Origin: Fragilariopsis cylindrus CCMP1102
Lineage: Eukaryota > Bacillariophyta > Bacillariophyceae > Bacillariales > Bacillariaceae
Direction of reading: 5' to 3'
Length of the DNA: 64,000 nucleotides
Assembly: GCA_900095095.1 (NCBI GenBank)
Contig: FMBT01000362.1
Span: 165,952-229,951 of the forward strand
Shown piece after piece: positions 34,039 to 45,294 of this stretch; positions within the stretch are counted from its first letter, which is position 1; each line of letters opens with the position of its first letter. The notes beneath the pieces were generated by a model that ran no database searches, was not told the origin of the DNA, and saw nothing but the letters and a program-made list of their open reading frames with translations. Position numbers and translations under genes: made by a program.

Positions 34039-35813
34039 TCAACTTTTTGCCACGCCATAGATCGATTTTTTTGTAAATAATGCACGGCCAAGATTTCCGT
34101 ATCCAAGCCCTGCTCGGATCAAAGAAAGCATAGCGTAAGAACCAAGACGCAAGATAAAAGTTGCGAAGATGTCAGATAAACTCGTACACCATGTTTTCAG
34201 TAGAAAAAGTTGTACCATCATAGTGACTACTCCTTGAGAAAGCATGAAACCAAAATCCTTGCTTGCCAACATGGCTCCATCTACTGTCACTGTAAATAAT
34301 AATGGTTACCATTCAGTACGTAAAAAGGGAAATATAATGGGTGTTAGGTCTACCAAAATCTTGACAAACATTCTTTTCAATTCACAGCGCATTTTCATTT
34401 CACTTTGTATTTGATTTGAAAAGTCGTACCTGTGAAAATTGCGGTGGCAACCGCTAGAAATAATGAAGGTGCAGTCTCCTTCGCTAAAGATTGAACAATA
34501 GGATCGGAGGAAAAAATCGGTGCTCCAAAATATGTAGCAAGACCAGCCACCCCTCCAATTGAAATTGCCGTAAGCGCTCCCAAAGACAGAACGGATTTTA
34601 AGTTTGACTTGACTTGTACACTATCCTCAGCATCGATCAATTCAGGTAATTGTGTCTGACTGAGTTGGCTCAATGGCTCTGCAAATAAGAGGAAGAAAAT
34701 CATCAAGTTTATACACAATTGGTAGGCAGCTGTGTGCTGAGTGCCCATAGTCATTGCAGTTCTTTGCATATTAACGAACCCAAAAAGACGAGTAAACGTT
34801 ATCCCCAATAATGGACCAGTGAATTCCATTAATGAGATCATTTCCTTTTTAGTGGGCAAACGAATTTCAGGTAGTAGTCCTTTCCTTTTCAGTCCTCTCG
34901 CCATAAATGCAGAGCTGAAAAGTGTTGCGAATGCGGTAGCAGCGGCTGCTCCCGATACACCCCAACGTAACGGCCAGACACAAAACAGATAATCCCCAAT
35001 AATATTAATGAACGCCGCAATGCCAACAATTTTGAGTGGAGTGATAGCATCTCTTGTTGCCAACAGAATCGATAAGGATACACTCTGTGCCAATGCAGTC
35101 CAAGCAATAGCGCCTCGCCAGTATATATAAGATGCAGCAGACCCTCGTAAACTGGGTGTCACATTCAACATGCGCAGTAAAGATGGTGTGAAAATAGCAT
35201 AGAAGATGGAGAGCAAAAATCCCGAAATTAATGCCACGGTCAATGGAGCAGACCCAGCCTTTGCTGCTGCCTTTCTTTTTTCGACAGGATCTGTCTCCGA
35301 ACCATACGCTCTTGAAACCAAACCAGTTGTAGCTCTGGAAAGAAATGAAAACAAGTACAGCATTTGATCTGTGCATATTGTAGCGGGCGAAAGGGCTGCA
35401 AGACCTGCTGTTCCAACCGTCTTCCCAACAAAAGCGTTATCAATATTCGAAAGTAATGGATTTGCTAGGAAAATTCCAAGAGCAGGAATTGCAAATTTGA
35501 GCATCTCTCGTTTGGACGACGACGACGCCTTTCCTATTGTCGCCGATGATGATGACTTTGCTGCATCCGAATCATCAGTTTCGGTTTCACCCTCGCTATT
35601 TTGTGTGCCTTTATCTGTCTCGTCGTCAATAGATATTCGAATTGCCGACGCGGAACATATTTTCGTTATTCGCGATGGAGTGCTGATAGAAGAATTGCCC
35701 AATCGGGGTAAAAGTGAAGAGGCTTTCGGAGCAACGAAACAAGAAATCCGTGGTATTGTTATTAGTACCAGAGCAAGAAGCACAGAATTAGCTACGAATC
35801 TGTATTTCGTCAT
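34039..35813 (-). CDS. Plastid-targeted MATE-family efflux transporter, 2 exons
   Basis: 544 aa from exons 35813-34430 and 34289-34039 (donor GTACGA, acceptor TTTACAG, phase 1). MATE transporters export organic compounds by H+ or Na+ antiport. The N-terminus is a signal peptide ending SCFVAP, a variant of the ASAFAP plastid motif, then a Ser/Asp-rich transit region to about residue 105. About 12 membrane helices follow, including FAIPALGIFLANPLLSNIDN at the start of the MATE fold, GTAGLAALSPA (the usual V-A-A-L-G-x-A position) and ISLMEFTGPLLGITF at the start of the second half. The last helix and its VTVDGAMLASKDF segment come from exon 2. A plastid envelope location is inferred. The substrate is unknown. 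Confidence 0.85.
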
Positions 35814-36116
35814 CTTGCTAGAGAGACCGTCAACACTGTGCCGTAGCTGGATCTATTCTTGATAGTGTGTGTGATGTGTAATCCGATGAATGAAAAAAAA
35901 AAAATGTTTGTCAGGAAGGCAACAATCTTCCTCGCGCAACAATAAAAATTGAGTAAAATTTTGTTGGATTTTTCCATCCCCCAACAATCAACATTTAGAA
36001 AAAAATTAAATTTAAATCTAAAAAGATCTTTTTTTTCACTCTTTATAGTACTATAAGCTAATTGAAGTACAGTAAAGTGTTTACAATTGACTATTCTTTC
36101 TAATTTATGATTTATG

Positions 36117-37739
36117 CTATACCATTTCAAGTCCCTTTTCGTAATCATAGTCAAAATTGGGCAATAGAGATGATGCACCAAGCGCAGTCAATTCCGCTCT
36201 CACTGAGGTTTCGGGAAGAACGATTTTATTTAGGGAATCAGATGGACCCATCAAAGCAGAGATAGAATCTTTGCAAGCCTCTTCGAACATCCTGTGTTTG
36301 CTTCCTCCCCCAACAAGCAATATACGTTCAATATTGGATGGCATTTCGTTACTTTCCTCTAGTACTTTTGCGACAGCGGAAGTAAACAGGGACGTTGCAT
36401 TTGTAGGTGTTGGTAGTGACGATGATAGAACGTTATCGTCAATTAACTTTGGAACGATCGCTGTATTCCAATTGTCTTGAACAGCCTGTTCTAAAACTGT
36501 TCGTGATATTGTCGTATCTAAATGTGGATTATTAGGTTTGCGACCCATGTATAAGAATGGTATGTGAATTTTAGACTGAGTCTTGTTTACTAGCTCCAGG
36601 ACACTACTTCTTGCATTAGATTCAATCAATGTGAGACTCATTACATCCTTTCCCATTGTCTCATCCTCCGTTTCTACAAGGATGCGTTCTACAAGGTGTT
36701 GGACTAAGCTTTCACCACCGATACCATCAAGAGTTACAGACCAAACAACCTTATCCTCTCGTACCAATGAAATAGTACTAGCTAGGCCTCCAACATCCAT
36801 TACCAGCGTGGAAGACGATGTATTTTCTTCTTTGGATTTCGGGGTGGGAATTAGATTCAAGGCTTGAGCTCCCCAAATAGCAGCGACAGGTTCTGGCACA
36901 GTGATAGTATGATGTGAATCGTCATGGTAGTTATTACGAAATAATTTATCTCCATGTTTGTTATAAAATATCGGTGGTAAAGCTAGTACAGTTCTAAGAT
37001 TCTTCTTTTCGTCGTCCTTATTGCTGTCACCGGCGTCCGAAACTATACGTTCCATCGCTTCGGCAACAGCAGGAACAAAGACTTTTTGAACCAAAGCAAT
37101 CGCATCATTGTGAGACTCTCCTTGGAGTTCCTTGTACGGTAGTACTACCTTACTATTACTCTTCGTATTTGTTGTGTCGTCTTGAATTGTTGTATCTATT
37201 GGTTCGTAATAGAATTTATCTAATGCTGGTGTACCCATCACAACTTCATCATTATCTTGAGGAAGAATTCCATTAAATCGGTAGCGATCACCTTGTGAGG
37301 TTTCTATCAATTCTGGTTTGTTTTTATTCATCCGAGATAGTTTGAGATAAAATGTTCCAAGATCAACACCGATCGTGACAGTTGTATCGGCTGCAGCGTT
37401 AACACGAGCACGTTCGTACTGTTTCAACTCCCAAAGGTAATCCTCCCATTCTGTGTCCATACGATTGAGTGCCTTCCACGAATATCGTCCAATGAAAATA
37501 ACGGTACCTAATGCCACAAGGGGAACAATTTCTCGTCTGGGTGTGGAATGGTATAGTCGTCTTACATTATCTGATGATGATACGTGTCGTGTATGACAAT
37601 CATCGTCGTTATTATTTCCCCGCAGGTGTATCATTTCCCCTAATAGCGAAGATGAAAGTAGGAAACCTCCATTAGGTGGATTACGTGTATGATTTCTACT
37701 TCCCAATCTAAACAAGGCTGCAGAACTCGATCGAAACAT
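36117..37739 (-). CDS. Hsp70-like ATPase-domain protein, organellar and membrane-anchored
   Basis: 540 aa, single exon. A basic, Ser-rich leader (about 1-65) resembles a mitochondrial presequence and is followed by a hydrophobic segment LVALGTVIFIGRYSWKAL (about 74-92). The rest is an Hsp70/actin-fold ATPase: phosphate-1 motif VTIGVDLGTFYLKLS (about 121), phosphate-2-like LVMDVGGLASTISLV (about 315) and adenosine motif RILLVGGGSKHRMF (about 470). The chain ends soon after the ATPase domain, with no peptide-binding domain. The linker, inserts and low identity to canonical Hsp70 suggest a specialised nucleotide-binding regulator, possibly STCH/HSPA13-like in layout. The location (mitochondrion) is inferred from the leader. 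Confidence 0.75.
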   Translation of the reverse strand: MFRSSSAALFRLGSRNHTRNPPNGGFLLSSSLLGEMIHLRGNNNDDDCHTRHVSSSDNVRRLYHSTPRREIVPLVALGTVIFIGRYSWKALNRMDTEWEDYLWELKQYERARVNAAADTTVTIGVDLGTFYLKLSRMNKNKPELIETSQGDRYRFNGILPQDNDEVVMGTPALDKFYYEPIDTTIQDDTTNTKSNSKVVLPYKELQGESHNDAIALVQKVFVPAVAEAMERIVSDAGDSNKDDEKKNLRTVLALPPIFYNKHGDKLFRNNYHDDSHHTITVPEPVAAIWGAQALNLIPTPKSKEENTSSSTLVMDVGGLASTISLVREDKVVWSVTLDGIGGESLVQHLVERILVETEDETMGKDVMSLTLIESNARSSVLELVNKTQSKIHIPFLYMGRKPNNPHLDTTISRTVLEQAVQDNWNTAIVPKLIDDNVLSSSLPTPTNATSLFTSAVAKVLEESNEMPSNIERILLVGGGSKHRMFEEACKDSISALMGPSDSLNKIVLPETSVRAELTALGASSLLPNFDYDYEKGLEMV

Positions 37740-38460
37740 GCTACACTACTTCTCTTTGCCGCGGCAGACAGAGCAAAATTTAGGATCGGCACGTCGTCGA
37801 ATTAATTGTATCGGCAATAAAGAAGTTGTCACCGATTTTCTTATCTTCTTTACAGCGCTCTTTGCTAATTTTTTCTTCGATTTCCTTACTCTTCTGGGTA
37901 TTGGACGAAGGAAGGAAGAGGAGGCAGTATGTTAATATTTATGTCGTCGTCGATAGTCGTTGGATGACTGCGTTAGCAAGAATTGTATTTTTTCATGTAC
38001 AGTTCGATTATTTTTATGTTTGATTTCGTCATCTACTTTTTCTTCGTGAATGAGCGGCAGACGTGTCTGACCAACTGTCCTTCGTCCTCGTCAAGAGGAT
38101 TTGAACCGAATATCAGAAAAGGAAAGAGTGCGTCGTCCAAATAAACGATACAGTACTTGTACAACAAAGAAGCCGTTTGGAATGTGATCGCGCGTGCGAG
38201 CCGATGTTTAAAAAAAATTCACAGAATTTATTACAACAACAAAAAATCGGATTTTTCAGTGATCGGCAGCACATATGATCTAGTACAGTAGTAGCTATCT
38301 ACGGCTTCACATACTTTCTTTTCTCATAGCAATAACACAAAATCAAACCGGTTAGAAGAAATCTAGATAAGCGAAAGGCTGAGAGATTCGTAGAACAATT
38401 TAAAAGTCTTCCTCGTAATTATACCTGTTTGCATTAGTATAGCTTCTATCTCATTACAAC
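37740..38460. other. Divergent promoter region
   Basis: About 720 bases between the Hsp70-like gene (-) and the kinase gene (+). Both promoters must lie here. No specific motif is assigned. Confidence 0.45.
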
Positions 38461-41400
38461 ATGACTTCTAGGAATCGACGAGGTACTGTATCAGGATTTG
38501 CTCGAAAGCAGAAACAATACCAAATTAGCTCTGACGATGATGATGAAACGGAAGAGAGTTCTAAATTTGGAGGAGTACTTGCAACATTGAAAAATAGTAG
38601 TAAAAATGTACCATCCCAGAGAATGAATAGATCAACTCGTGGTGGGAAGAAGGATAATCCGTCGCCACAGAAATCAAACAAAGAAGAAGAAGAAGAAGAG
38701 GAAGAAGACGAACAAACTGCCACCACCAGTGACAATGGAAGAACTCCTCCACCAAAAGCTATAGTCATGAGGGAATCGACGCAAGTGATGTCTCCCATAA
38801 CAGCCCATAAAACAACAAGGCCAAAACGAAATAAGAAAATTAATAAGAATAATGGTAAGAAGGTACGAGGAGGAAAATTGCATGACGAAAATAGTAGTGC
38901 TGTGAGTAGTTATAATGATTACGAAGAAAAGGAAAACAATGGGACAGTTCAGGATTCTTTTATGGAAGAAAGTAGTAACGCTATTAGCTCTGTAAGTGAT
39001 ACCCTAAAACCTCGATCTAAAAAAGACTCCTCCAAAATGAGCTCAGAAAGTGACGACGACGATGACAACGAGTCAGAGAGTTGTAATTCTGACGATGAAA
39101 CCCAAGTATGTTACGAAGTAGATGACGAGGAAGATGTAGATTTTGATGAAGAGGATGACGATGAAGAAGAGGAAGAGGAGGAGGAGGAAGAAGAAGAATT
39201 TTCAGATACTAGTGAGGAAGAATTTACAGATAGTTCAGAAAGTGAGGAGTTCGTACCAGATGAGGATGATGACGAAGAAGACGACGATGAAAGTGCTTCT
39301 GTAAGTTTTATCGTTGAAGAAACACCACCAAAAAGACGAAGGCCCCAACGCAAAGCTGCTGTAGAATCAGCAACCAGAATAAAGCAACAGTCAAGTACAA
39401 CTAAAGTTGGCAGAAAAGGAAAAGCTGGTCGTACTATTACTAAGGGAAATAACGATATCATTTCTGATGAGAATAAGAATACGATTCCGACGCTGGATGC
39501 ACCCACACCAAAAACTAATACTGATACTGATACTATCGAGGAGGAAGATGATTCGTCTCCGTTCATTGAAAATGCATCTTCTGCAGAAAGTGTCATCCAC
39601 GACGAAGAGGTTCTAGATTTCAACGATACACCAGCAGCAAAAAGTAATGACGATACCGTCATAGAAGAAACCCCAATGAAAAATCCGCGGAAGGCTTTAG
39701 ACTTCTCTTCTCCGGAACTACAGATGGCAATGATAGTTGATGACGACGAGGTTTTTAGTGATGACGACGATGACGTACTAGTTGCAACCATTATAGACAG
39801 CAACGATTTCCCAGCATGCGTTGATGAAGATGACGAAAGTATCGAAGTAATTGAGCTTGAGGAAGATGATAACCACAGTTCAACTTCAACTCATATTACG
39901 GAGAGTCAGCATAGTGATAAAAAAACGGACGAATCGGTAATTGCTAATGATGATGATGATGATGGCGAGGCCTGCGAAAATGATCAGCTGTTGTCCTTAT
40001 CTGCATCTTCTGTTCATCATTCAATTTCACCTAACGTCAAAGAGGGTAATGCCGTCGAAAAAAATGAGAAACAACCTGATACAATGAAGGAAACCCAAAT
40101 CATCGCTCCTTTCTCATCGATAAACATGGTCAAGGAAAAATGTGAAAATCGATTCACGGAGGAGATAATGGTATCGTTCTCTCCATCTTCTGGTGAGCAA
40201 CCCGTTTCGCTTCCTACCAATCAGAATGTTGACGTCGAAGAAGACGTGACACATCAAGACTCATTAGAGAAAATACAATCCGATGCTCCCGTATCGTCCA
40301 TTAAGATCGTCAAGCCAAAAGGCGATAACCATTATAGACAGGAGGGAACGGTAAAACGCGGAAAATGGAAATTGGGTGCCAAAATCGGTGTAGGTTCGTT
40401 CGGTCAAGTCCATGTTGGCATGAATACTCAAACTGGAACTCTAATGGCCGTCAAAGTATTTAAAATAAAGGGTGCCATAATGAAAGATATTCGAACCGAG
40501 GTTGAGCTGATGCGATCCCTAAAACACGTAAATATTGTTAGATACTTGGGTGCTCAAATGGACAAAGATTCATTGCATATCTTCCAGGAATGGGTACCAG
40601 GTGGGGCAGTTTCATGCCTTCTGAATAAGTTCGGTCCGTTCTCAATTGAAGTTATCCAAAGCTACATATCACAGACTATTTGCGGATTGAGTTTTTTACA
40701 TGATAACGATATCATGCATCGAGACATAAAGGGTTCGAATATACTTGTTAATGACGAGGGTGTTGTGAAACTTGCAGATTTTGGAGCTAGTAAGAAGCTT
40801 AAAAACCTCGGTGACAACATGATGATGAGTCTTACGGTAGTAGGCACTCCCTATTTCATGTCACCAGAAGTGTTCGAAGAAAAGTATAGTGCAAAAGCTG
40901 ACATCTGGGGGATCGGCTGTGTCGCATTTCAGATGGCGATGGCTATGCCACCTTGGAAAGACAAAGGATTCACAAACCCAATCTCTCTTTTCAATTATAT
41001 TAAGAAACAGAAGGGATCACCTCCGATGAGTCACCCGATGGAAGAGTCCTTTTCAAAGAGACAGCGAATCTCTTGGAATCTTTTCGAGAAGTTTGTGGAC
41101 AGATGCTTTCAACAAGACCTCTCGGAACGTCCTGACACTAAGGAATTAGCGAATGATCCTTTCTTCTTGACTTTATGTGAAGACGACGGAGACGATGAAT
41201 CGATTCAATATCGAGGCCTTTTTTCTCCAGGACACGATATAACAAAAGACTACGGATCACCAAAAAAGCTTTACTCACCGGTGAAACTGCCATCTCCAGC
41301 TGGCTGGCCACTGCGAACAAAAATTGCACCTTTTCTTTCCCCACCTCGTTCAAGAAAAAATGTAGAAAGACGTAGTGAATGTGGTACTCCACCAAAACAA

Positions 41401-41679
41401 AAAGAGATCCAGAAATCACCCTCGCCAGATACTCGAGAATGGCCAGGTTGGGCAACAGATCAGTTGAAACAGCAAAACAATTGCAAAAAAAGTGGCTCGG
41501 AAAATATTGATGAATTGAAACAGGATATATCAGGGCTAATGGAAAGTCTCGCATTGAGTGAAGATAGCGATCAAAGGTCATCAGTGGAACGAAGATCCTC
41601 TACCATAGGTAGTTTTACTGGGTTCTCTAACTTAGTTGGCCTCGACTTCCTAGATAATAGCAAGGCTACTAAATTATAA
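38461..41679 (+). CDS. MEKK-like (STE11 group) protein kinase with long acidic N-terminus
   Basis: 1072 aa, single exon. The first 620 residues are low complexity with long Asp/Glu/Ser runs (for example about 225-290) and basic patches such as PPKRRRPQRKA, probably a disordered nuclear or scaffold region. The kinase domain (about 630-905) has the Gly-loop GVGSFGQVHVG, VAIK-equivalent MAVKVF (Lys665), HRDIKGSN (Asp755), DFG (Asp773), a GTPYFMSPEV activation segment and DIWGIGC. MAVKxF, VRYLG and the GTPYFMSPE segment point to the MAP3K/STE11 group. The C-terminal tail (about 906-1072) is Ser/Pro-rich with repeated PSP-type sites, candidates for phosphorylation. All catalytic residues are present, so activity is expected. 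The substrate is unknown. Confidence 0.9.
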   Translation: MTSRNRRGTVSGFARKQKQYQISSDDDDETEESSKFGGVLATLKNSSKNVPSQRMNRSTRGGKKDNPSPQKSNKEEEEEEEEDEQTATTSDNGRTPPPKAIVMRESTQVMSPITAHKTTRPKRNKKINKNNGKKVRGGKLHDENSSAVSSYNDYEEKENNGTVQDSFMEESSNAISSVSDTLKPRSKKDSSKMSSESDDDDDNESESCNSDDETQVCYEVDDEEDVDFDEEDDDEEEEEEEEEEEEFSDTSEEEFTDSSESEEFVPDEDDDEEDDDESASVSFIVEETPPKRRRPQRKAAVESATRIKQQSSTTKVGRKGKAGRTITKGNNDIISDENKNTIPTLDAPTPKTNTDTDTIEEEDDSSPFIENASSAESVIHDEEVLDFNDTPAAKSNDDTVIEETPMKNPRKALDFSSPELQMAMIVDDDEVFSDDDDDVLVATIIDSNDFPACVDEDDESIEVIELEEDDNHSSTSTHITESQHSDKKTDESVIANDDDDDGEACENDQLLSLSASSVHHSISPNVKEGNAVEKNEKQPDTMKETQIIAPFSSINMVKEKCENRFTEEIMVSFSPSSGEQPVSLPTNQNVDVEEDVTHQDSLEKIQSDAPVSSIKIVKPKGDNHYRQEGTVKRGKWKLGAKIGVGSFGQVHVGMNTQTGTLMAVKVFKIKGAIMKDIRTEVELMRSLKHVNIVRYLGAQMDKDSLHIFQEWVPGGAVSCLLNKFGPFSIEVIQSYISQTICGLSFLHDNDIMHRDIKGSNILVNDEGVVKLADFGASKKLKNLGDNMMMSLTVVGTPYFMSPEVFEEKYSAKADIWGIGCVAFQMAMAMPPWKDKGFTNPISLFNYIKKQKGSPPMSHPMEESFSKRQRISWNLFEKFVDRCFQQDLSERPDTKELANDPFFLTLCEDDGDDESIQYRGLFSPGHDITKDYGSPKKLYSPVKLPSPAGWPLRTKIAPFLSPPRSRKNVERRSECGTPPKQKEIQKSPSPDTREWPGWATDQLKQQNNCKKSGSENIDELKQDISGLMESLALSEDSDQRSSVERRSSTIGSFTGFSNLVGLDFLDNSKATKL

Positions 41680-41862
41680 ATATGAATACTGACTACAATA
41701 TATGAAATGAAGATTAAGCTCCATTAAAAGAATCACACTATCTAAAGATAATTCGCCAGTCATCAACTTATAATAAAATTCTTCAGAATAGTAACATACT
41801 ACATTAGTATCATAATATATTCGAAAGTTGACTAGCTGCATTAGTATTATTTCTCATTAATA

Positions 41863-42624
41863 TTATTTCTTATTACCTTCCAGATTAATATTAAAGTTGT
41901 CTTCTTCTTCTTCATAGTAGTATTCATATTCATCATCATCATCATCGTCGTCGTCGTCGTCGTCATCATCAAATAAAATTTGACCACTTTCAACACGTTT
42001 CCAATAATCTTTCATATTCTCTTCCTCAGGAGTTAAATATGCCCAAATTATAAGACCAGCAGTTATAACAAGTGTCATCGGGAATACACTACGTTCCAGC
42101 CATGTCTTCGTTGGTGGATGTGGTGGGGCTTGCCATACGGTAGGCTGTATTGTATTATAATCTAAACGTTTTAATCCATATCGTCCCATTTCTAATGATG
42201 ATTCTTTCGACTTCGACGAAGATTTAGTTGTGGTGGTATACCACACATCATTCATATTATTTCCATTCCTACTACTACTATTATTATTATAAACACCGGT
42301 GGATGACGATACTTGTGGACGTTTGGTCTTTTTCGACGAAAAAAGACGTTTCCTCGTCGTCATATGATTATTCTGATACCGTAGTAATAATATACTGTTA
42401 TTATTGCTGCTGCTTCCAATAATCTTCGTTCTACTTCTACCAACATTCGAAGCTACTGACAAAACAGTACTACTATCATTATTATAATGATGGTAGGATC
42501 GTACAAATGACGATACAGTCCGCTGCTTCATCGTCGTCGTTGTACAATTTATTATATTCGAAATTGACGACAACGACGACGACGACGACAACTGTTTTCT
42601 GCTAGAAGCGGTAAGTGCGTTCAT
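41863..42624 (-). CDS. Small mitochondrial single-span membrane protein, unknown family
   Basis: 253 aa, single exon. The N-terminal 100 residues are rich in Ser, Arg, Thr and Asn and poor in acidic residues, as in mitochondrial presequences. A conserved-looking core is DYNTIQPTVWQAPPHPPTKT, then a transmembrane helix FPMTLVITAGLIIWAYLTPEE (about 185-203) and DYWKRVESGQILFD. The C-terminus is an Asp/Glu/Tyr run from a GAT/GAC repeat. The single-span layout recalls small inner-membrane respiratory or assembly subunits, but no family is recognised. Confidence 0.6.
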   Translation of the reverse strand: MNALTASSRKQLSSSSSLSSISNIINCTTTTMKQRTVSSFVRSYHHYNNDSSTVLSVASNVGRSRTKIIGSSSNNNSILLLRYQNNHMTTRKRLFSSKKTKRPQVSSSTGVYNNNSSSRNGNNMNDVWYTTTTKSSSKSKESSLEMGRYGLKRLDYNTIQPTVWQAPPHPPTKTWLERSVFPMTLVITAGLIIWAYLTPEEENMKDYWKRVESGQILFDDDDDDDDDDDDDEYEYYYEEEEDNFNINLEGNKK

Positions 42625-43090
42625 TTTTCACGACCTTTCGACTTTCAAATGTTTAGCTTATTCAAAATAAACCGTAGACTGCGTCTTACTGGGGGGGGGG
42701 GGGGGGTTGTAATAGAGCAAGAGAAAAATGTATTGACTCCATTCCCATTGCTGTCGAATTATCGATACTTCGAACTGCTGACTGTTCAATTTGCAAAATC
42801 TGTCAACGTCAAATATCATCCTAAATCTGTTTTTCTGGTCAATCCGTCGTCCGCGCGGATCAAACAATTTGTCTACTGTATACAGCACAGTACAGAATTT
42901 CTAGTAGTACTGCTATAGAATTTCTAATACAGTAGATATCTACTAATAGATAGTTACTTTGAACTATACCATAAGTCTTGATTATATAGAGGGGAAGCAA
43001 TAATGTTTTGGTTCTATATGTTTTATGCAGATAATATGAAAAACTATTTTATATTACTTTTAATGGTGGACACACAATATATTATTATAT
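42625..43090. other. Intergenic with G16 tract
   Basis: 5' region of the minus-strand membrane protein gene plus the 3' side of the secreted-protein gene. Contains sixteen G at 42691-42706. No gene supported. Confidence 0.45.
42691..42706. repeat. G16 homopolymer
   Basis: Sixteen consecutive G on the + strand, 66 bases upstream of the start codon at 42624 of the minus-strand gene, so a C tract on its sense strand. Confidence 0.95.
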
Positions 43091-44848
43091 TCAATATCCC
43101 ATGTACATGAACAATAGTATCTGTATTGTTGCAATACTGATGATACCGTGTGTGAATGAAGTAAGAAGAGTATTAGCAGCACTGGGTATAACATCACCTT
43201 CATCGTCTCCATCACCATCATCATCGGTTCCTGTACCATTATTACCTATACCATTTCGTCTATCTCTTTCGGCTTCTAGATCATCATAGTTCGGGAATAG
43301 TGGTGGACCACCCGCTGCTTCACGTGCTCTTTTATAATCTCCCTCACATATCCCAGCCTTTCCCACCATAGTAAATTGAATCAGTCCAGTTTTTTCATCA
43401 TACTCAATTGCCCAAGTATCTGGTAAATGTTCTACCGTTGTTTCATAATACCGAGCTGAACCTGAATGGAATTGATTTTCATCACCACTAACCATCTTAT
43501 ACGGAACATGTGCTTGCCACATAACTGTGTTTCCATTATACGAGCTGTTTAGTTATTGTTTCAATTATAATTATATATATAGATATAATGAGGAGAAAAA
43601 AAATGTAAGATAAAAAGAAAGACATAAAAAGTTCACTCAACGAACGAAATACATATGTATATATATCTTTAAATATATAACCTTCCTTACCTCATAAAGA
43701 TTGGTATATCATTCCATTCTTTTGTAGAATCTGGTACAGCATTTTGATCCCATGATCGTAATCCATAATGTTCAATTGGTGCATAAGCACCTCTTTTAGG
43801 ACGTTTAAAATTAGATGGCATATTCACAACAGGATTACGATCAATCATAGCAGCTGGTACAATAAAAAAATTCATACCATTCGGACCATATTCTTCCTGT
43901 TTACCTTTACAAATTTGTTCATGTGGTACAGCCACTTGCTCATTTAATTCACAAACCATTGTTTCTGCACGATATTCTGGTGTTACTCGAAAAAACTAAT
44001 AATAGTATAATTTCAAGGAGGGAAAAGAAAGAAAGAAAGAAAGCACCAAGGATGGATATCATGTGACAATATGTGATGAGATGAGATCAACATTGTTTGT
44101 TTGTATCGATGGAATGGGTAGACGATGACGATGACGATGACGATGACAATGACGATGACGATGATGATGATGATGATGATGCGAATTCTTAATGTACAAT
44201 GTATACAATGTATACAATGTATACAATGTACAAAATGTAACTGTAACTATAATATATACATAACTTACCGAAAAATCATATTGTGTTGCTGTGTAACCTT
44301 TTGGTCGATGTCCACATGGTAAAAAATCTATACTTAAATGATTAAAACCCATTGTTGCCCATACATAATCAGGAAATTCTTCCCACATTTGTCTTGGTTT
44401 TAAATATGGTTGATTATCTTCGGGTGCAATTTTTGGATCAATTTTATCAATATTATCCCCTTCACCATTATTAAATCCATTACTACCAGTATATTCACAT
44501 TTGCCCCGGTAGTCATCATCACCGATTGGTAATGATGGTGCATGATGTTCAAATTGAAATATAAATTCATACAAACATTGATCATTTACTGGTTAATGAC
44601 CAACCCGGTCGTAACTTTGTCCATTCTGGATCACCAAGTACAGATAATGGATTAAATACAATTTCTTCACCATTTGAATTGATTTTTGTTAATGTTTCAT
44701 TTTTATTAAATTCTTGTGCTTGTGCTTGTTCTTGAGATAATGTTAATTCTGCTTCTAGAGACAGTAGTATCACGCAGAATAAGCATGATAAAATCGATGA
44801 CGACGACGACGACGGTAGGCCTATTAGGCGTAGTATTTTCATATTCAT
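43091..44848 (-). CDS. Secreted or surface protein with possible GPI tail, paralog A, 3 exons
   Basis: About 344 aa from exons 44848-44269, 43995-43691 and 43544-43091 (GTAAGT...ATTAG and GTAAGG...AACAG). A signal peptide (about 1-35, ending LEAELTLS) starts the chain. Conserved blocks shared with the neighbour at 45295-47063 are WEEFPDYVWATMGFNHLSID and FLPCGHRPKGY, FFRVTPEYRAETMVCELNEQ, NPVVNMPSNF and LPDTWAIEYDEKTGLIQFTM. A hydrophobic C-terminus (THGIISIATIQILLFMYMGY) after a small-residue region suggests a GPI-anchor signal. A frame change at about 44585-44600 needs two added bases. An extracellular or cell-surface location is inferred; no function is known to me. Confidence 0.72.
44120..44225. 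repeat. GATGAC microsatellite and ATACAATGT tandem repeat
   Basis: GATGAC/GATGAT units (about 44124-44181) are followed by ACAATGTAT repeats (about 44193-44235). Both lie in the first intron of secreted paralog A. Confidence 0.9.
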
Positions 44849-45294
44849 ATTACAATTGTACTAAAAGTTCTGTCACTGTATATTGTTTAAACGTAGAATA
44901 TAATCTGTATTATTCTTATTCTGCTGAGGATTGTGGTGGGTTAGAATTGTATTTATTGACAAGAAGCAAAGGTCAAATCTATTATTCGTCAATAACGAGA
45001 ATAGTTGCATGATAGTATCGTTGATTATGTTGATGAATGTGAATATGATTTGATACCGTAAAACAATTGCGTGTGATCGTATCATGGCAATAGTACTTAT
45101 GAAGTCATAAATAAGTTATCGTGACTCCATAAATGTTAAGTAGGACTAAGTGACTTGTGACTCATACTTCAATAATAATATTATAAATCGAAAGAGAACA
45201 ACAAGACTAATACGTTGCTACTAATATTGATACAACATAACATAATAACGACAATGATGATACGATCTACTACTACTTTACTACTACTACTACA
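44849..45294. promoter_or_regulatory. Shared bidirectional promoter of the secreted paralog pair
   Basis: 446 bases separate the two divergent start codons (44848 minus, 45295 plus) of related genes, so both promoters lie here and co-regulation is plausible. No core motif is assigned. Confidence 0.5.

Noticed and set aside
39111-39803. Minus-strand Ser-rich open frame of 230 codons
   Set aside because: Antisense shadow of the acidic GAA/GAT-rich part of the kinase gene; poly-Ser is the reverse reading of Asp/Glu runs.
44120-44235. CRISPR-like array of short repeats
   Set aside because: The units are simple microsatellites without unique spacers and lie in a eukaryotic intron.
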